64,000 nucleotides of DNA from Limnothrix sp. FACHB-406 (GTDB lineage Bacteria; Cyanobacteriota; Cyanobacteriia; CACIAM-69d): contig NZ_JACJSP010000015.1 of assembly GCF_014698235.1 (NCBI RefSeq), positions 1-64,000 of the forward strand. The letters run 5' to 3'. The notes under the pieces are model-generated. The model was not told the origin of the DNA. It made no database searches and saw nothing but the letters and a program-made list of their open reading frames with translations. Both the position numbers and the translations under genes were made by a program. Shown in pieces: positions 61,203 through 64,000 of this stretch (its first letter is position 1; each line of letters begins with the position of its first letter).

Positions 61203-62216
61203 TCAAGCATCGGGGCCTAAACATTCGCCGGGTTGCAGGTGCAGGCCGTTGGCAAAGTCCCAGCCAGCTTGCGGCCGTTTGCCCGCAGGCACCAATTGGC
61301 GCAACAGCAAGTAATCTTGCCCAGTGCGCACCACGGGCCCCCATCCCTTGAGAATGCCAACGATCGTTCCGGGTGGCCCCGCGATCGCCTGCCACTGGGC
61401 CTGTAAATTCTCCCATTGGGCGGCGAGGGAACCAAAACTCTCGGGTAATTGAGACCAAAATGCTGCACCCAAAGGGGCCGTTTCCAATAGCTTCAGGCCG
61501 TTGCCGCGCAACTGGCTGTGGCCGTTGGGGATCATGGCCCGCACTTGGTTATGGATGGCCAAAGCCGAGTGCGACCAGTCGATCGCCCATTCCTCTTTTT
61601 TGATTGGTGGGGCGTGGGTGGCTCCGGCCGGTTGGGCTTGAGGTTGCAGCGACCCATCGGCCAAACCGTGCAGGGTGGGGGGCAACAGATCCGCCGCGAT
61701 CGCTGCCAACCGTTCCGCCAAGCTTTGGGCGTTGTCGAGGAGGTCGATCGGGGTGTCGCCCCGCAGCAACATCGGGCCCGTGTCCATCCCTTCATCCATC
61801 AGCATGGTGACAATGCCCGTGAGGCGATCGCCCGCTTGCAAGCACCGCTGAATCGGGGCCGCGCCGCGATAGGCCGGCAGGATGGAGCCATGGCCATTGA
61901 TGCAACCCAACCGGGGCATGGCCAACATTTCCGCCGACAGCAGTTGTCCATAGGCCACCACCACAAAGGCATCGGCTTGGGTGGCACGCAGGCGATCGAG
62001 GGTTTCGGGATCTTTTTTGACCCGATCGGGCTGCCAAACCGGGATGCCCGCCGCCAGGGCCAGTTGCTTCACCGGGGAAGGAATCAGGTCGCTGCCCCGT
62101 CCCCGCCGTCGATCGGGTTGGGTCACCACGGCCAAGACTTCAAAATCTGGCTCATTGATCAGGCGCTGCAAACTGGGAACCGCAAAGGTGGGAGTACCGA
62201 AAAAGACAAGCCGCAT
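61203..62216 (-). CDS. fmt: methionyl-tRNA formyltransferase
   Basis: Fmt formylates the initiator Met-tRNA with 10-formyl-tetrahydrofolate. From the ATG at 62216 (MRLVFFGTPTFAVPSLQRL) the product has 337 residues; the frame extends to 62276 without conserved sequence. The catalytic Asn/His/Asp set is seen in CINGHGSILPAYRGAAPIQR and MDEGMDTGPMLL, and the C-terminal OB-fold tRNA-binding domain begins near residue 220 (AIHNQVRAMIPNGHS). Family-normal length. It is followed on the minus strand by the hybrid kinase gene and preceded by the OmpA-like gene. Confidence 0.95.
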   Translation of the reverse strand: MRLVFFGTPTFAVPSLQRLINEPDFEVLAVVTQPDRRRGRGSDLIPSPVKQLALAAGIPVWQPDRVKKDPETLDRLRATQADAFVVVAYGQLLSAEMLAMPRLGCINGHGSILPAYRGAAPIQRCLQAGDRLTGIVTMLMDEGMDTGPMLLRGDTPIDLLDNAQSLAERLAAIAADLLPPTLHGLADGSLQPQAQPAGATHAPPIKKEEWAIDWSHSALAIHNQVRAMIPNGHSQLRGNGLKLLETAPLGAAFWSQLPESFGSLAAQWENLQAQWQAIAGPPGTIVGILKGWGPVVRTGQDYLLLRQLVPAGKRPQAGWDFANGLHLQPGECLGPDA

Positions 62217-62310
62217 GGTGATAGGAAAAACAAAACGGTCGGAGGAGCGATCGATCCTGAACCCAACGCAAGCCAAACACCGTGACCAGCGGGCTGATCG
62301 GGGGTGTCGA

Positions 62311-63273
62311 TCAGGGGTTCATCAACGGTTCAATCACAATTTCAATTCGTCGATTGCGTTGCTGGCTGGCGGGATCCGGGTCAGGCGTGAGGGGCCGGCT
62401 GGCCCCGAAGCCGGCCGTAACCCAACGGTAGGGGCCCGTGAGCCGATCGGCCAGGTATTGACCCACGGCCTTGGCCCGGCGCAGGGTTAATTCTCGGTTG
62501 GCCACCGGATCCCCGATCGCGTCGCTGTGGCCGGCAATGCGCACGGTTGCGCCTGGGTAGTTTTGCAAGTCGGCGGCAATGGTATCCAGAATGGCTCCGG
62601 CTGCCGGTTGCAGGTTGCTGTGATTGTCCTGAAACAACAAATCCGTCGGGAGAGCGATGGTGAGGCGGCCGGCGGTTTGGGTGGGGGTGGTTTGGGTCGG
62701 GACGCTCTGGGTAGGAGATGACGGGCTGCGGGGATTGGCTCCCGTGCTGTTCAGGGCTTGGGCGATCGCCTGCACCCGTTGCTCGATCGGCCCCGTGGGA
62801 TTGCGATTGCCCAACTCCCCTTCAATGGCCGTGGCTTCCCCAATCAGGGCGTTCAGATCCGCTTCGAGGGCTTGCAGTTGGGTTTGCAGGGCCTTGCGTC
62901 GATCGGGGCTGAGGGGGGCAGTTGGAACCGGCGATGCACTCAGGGTTGGGCTGGGGCTGGGAATGGGGACTGTGGGTAAGGTGAGCGGGCCGGGCGATCG
63001 GGGCCAACGGGTTAACCATTGATCCAACTGGCGCAGGGCCAATTCCAACGGTGGGGTGCTGGTGATCGTTCCCGGAACCCAGCGAGCGGCAGCTACCCCG
63101 CCCAAAACCCCTGCAATCCCCAGTCCCAACAGCAGGGCCAGCCGCAACAGGGCGACAAGCCAACCCCAAGGGCCCGGCCGGCGCGATCGAGCCGGAGGAC
63201 GACCGGGCCGGCGCGATCGGTTCCGATTGGGTTGGGGATCTGGGGTGGGCGGTAGTTCAAACGGCGATTGCAA
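62311..63273 (-). CDS. OmpA-family C-terminal-domain envelope protein
   Basis: The 320-residue protein has an Arg/Pro-rich cytoplasmic start, one membrane helix (about residues 38-62), a Pro/Ser/Thr-rich linker (about 95-125), a helical segment (KALQTQLQALEADLNALIGE) and a C-terminal OmpA/MotB peptidoglycan-binding domain (about 205-317: TVRIAGHSDAIGDPVANRELTLRRAKAVGQYL, GFGASRPL, RRIEI). The conserved Asp and Arg that bind diaminopimelate are present in these motifs. It therefore links the inner membrane or periplasm to the cell wall. It lies 94 bp upstream of fmt on the same strand, so read-through is possible. Confidence 0.88.
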   Translation of the reverse strand: MQSPFELPPTPDPQPNRNRSRRPGRPPARSRRPGPWGWLVALLRLALLLGLGIAGVLGGVAAARWVPGTITSTPPLELALRQLDQWLTRWPRSPGPLTLPTVPIPSPSPTLSASPVPTAPLSPDRRKALQTQLQALEADLNALIGEATAIEGELGNRNPTGPIEQRVQAIAQALNSTGANPRSPSSPTQSVPTQTTPTQTAGRLTIALPTDLLFQDNHSNLQPAAGAILDTIAADLQNYPGATVRIAGHSDAIGDPVANRELTLRRAKAVGQYLADRLTGPYRWVTAGFGASRPLTPDPDPASQQRNRRIEIVIEPLMNP

Positions 63274-63364
63274 AACTCAAAACGTCCTATGGCTTGACCT
63301 TGAGGTTGACCGGGAGATGGACCAGACGGGACTGTTTCCATTCTAGGCTGGTTCTTTGCTGGGC

Positions 63365-64000
63365 CTAGCGCCCGAGCTTGTTTTCAATCCCTTCGCAGCC
63401 GCCGGGAATTGTGCCGCGTGTGCGTTCCCCGCCCCACATGCAGCAATAGACCCGATCGGCCTCGGAAAGATCAACCACGCCGCTCAAGTCGGCATTTTCA
63501 ATCACGGCTCCGGTGCCTTCGCCGGTTTGGTAGTTGGCTTCGTCGTCCTCGCGCGATCGGGGCGTGGTGGTTTCCAAGTTGCCATAAAACAGCCTGACTC
63601 CCTTCAAGTCGGCTCCCCGCAAATTGGCCTCAAATAGAATAGTGCGGCTGAGGTTGGCCCGGGTTAAGTTGCAACCGCTGAGGTCGGCTCGCACCAGGTT
63701 CGTTTCCCCCAGGTCAACCCACCGTAGATCCGTGCCCTGAAGGTCGGCCCCCGCCAACATCACGCCCAGGTCAATGACCCGCACGCCCCGGGCCCGATCT
63801 TCTTCATAGCCGCCGGAACCGTCCAAGATGGGCCGACCCAGCAGGCGATCGCGCTTGAGGGGCGTAACCAGCTTGGCTTGGGACAAAAAGCGCACAATTT
63901 TGGCCTTGCCCTCCGCATCCACACTGCCCAGGATGGCGGCGGTGCGGCCTTCCGCGATCGCCCGTTCTTGGGGCCAATCTTCCAAAAAACCCTGCTCATC
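63365..64000 (-). CDS. pentapeptide-repeat protein (5' end beyond the right edge)
   Basis: The frame is open to position 64000 with no start codon required before the edge, so the gene is cut. The visible part (about 211 residues) has an N-terminal helical segment (EDWPQERAIAEGRTAAILGS, FLSQAKLV) and then A(D/N)LxX pentapeptide repeats at about residues 85-130 of the visible part (ADLQGTDLRWVDLGETNLVR, ADLSGCNLTRANLSRTILFE), forming a right-handed quadrilateral beta-helix. It ends with a Cys-containing segment (RVYCCMWGGERTRG, PGGCEGIENKLGR). Function is not known. Confidence 0.85.
   Translation of the reverse strand, partial: DEQGFLEDWPQERAIAEGRTAAILGSVDAEGKAKIVRFLSQAKLVTPLKRDRLLGRPILDGSGGYEEDRARGVRVIDLGVMLAGADLQGTDLRWVDLGETNLVRADLSGCNLTRANLSRTILFEANLRGADLKGVRLFYGNLETTTPRSREDDEANYQTGEGTGAVIENADLSGVVDLSEADRVYCCMWGGERTRGTIPGGCEGIENKLGR

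Noticed and set aside
1-64000. tRNA, rRNA, tmRNA, SRP RNA or known riboswitch
   Set aside because: The gaps were read for GGTTCGA-type T-arm words and conserved RNA motifs; nothing convincing was found. A covariance-model scan would be decisive.

Overview
The window reads as chromosomal DNA of a cyanobacterium. It contains a magnesium-chelatase subunit gene (chlI), several protein families that are essentially cyanobacterial (DUF6761, an EbsA-like pilus protein, a MASE1 kinase, DUF4112), and a very high density of the HIP1 palindrome GCGATCGC and its CGATCG core inside genes. The kind of organism is inferred from gene content; a filamentous Limnothrix/Pseudanabaena-like genome would fit, but genus is a guess. 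No phage, insertion sequence, CRISPR array, rRNA or tRNA gene was recognised, and genes alternate strands often, so most transcription units hold one or two genes.

Layout. 0-7 kb: a 5'-truncated GAF/histidine kinase, the urease GTPase gene ureG and a MASE1 histidine kinase whose kinase core is paralogous to the first. 7-10.5 kb: an iron/oxidative block with a PKHD-type hydroxylase (piuC-like) divergent from an EfeM/EfeO lipoprotein and a Tat-exported DyP peroxidase (efeB). 10.5-20.2 kb: an orphan sulfate-type ABC ATPase, an alpha/beta hydrolase, infC, a transporter-HEAT fusion followed by a cyclic-nucleotide-binding protein, and a ParC/GyrA-type topoisomerase. 20.2-24.5 kb: a lone receiver protein facing an ABC exporter with an unusual C-terminal tail, preceded by a glycosyltransferase. 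24.5-36.2 kb: gloB, an OmpR-type regulator, an ADP-ribosylglycohydrolase, an acyl-CoA-synthetase/GNAT fusion, a GT2 enzyme, DUF4112, a D-Ala-D-Ala carboxypeptidase and murJ. 36.4-45.7 kb: a copper-type P-ATPase, an FHA protein, glucokinase, chlI, a membrane protein of unknown function, DUF6761 and two GNAT enzymes. 45.8-55.2 kb: a family-4 uracil-DNA glycosylase, a DRTGG/BioD-like protein, an EbsA-like protein, a processive GT2, modA-modB, an MFS transporter, a GFA protein and a GerMN protein. 55.4-64 kb: holB, tmk, a small conserved protein, a large hybrid kinase, fmt, an OmpA-like protein and a pentapeptide-repeat protein cut by the right edge.

Two signals stand out beyond ordinary housekeeping. 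First, the ABC exporter at 20.8-23.0 kb carries two tandem copies of a domain resembling a histidine-kinase dimerisation (DHp) helix in which the phospho-accepting His is replaced by Tyr; a stand-alone response-regulator gene lies immediately next to it. Second, many intergenic gaps carry short head-to-tail duplications with 11-15 bp units (the best is eight 14-bp units at 44523-44634). Some of these run into gene ends and are translated, which points to a genome-wide process creating short tandem duplications. Inverted-repeat structures cluster at 39.3-39.7 kb and 40.9-41.1 kb.

All calls come from reading the sequence and from memory of protein families; no database search was run.
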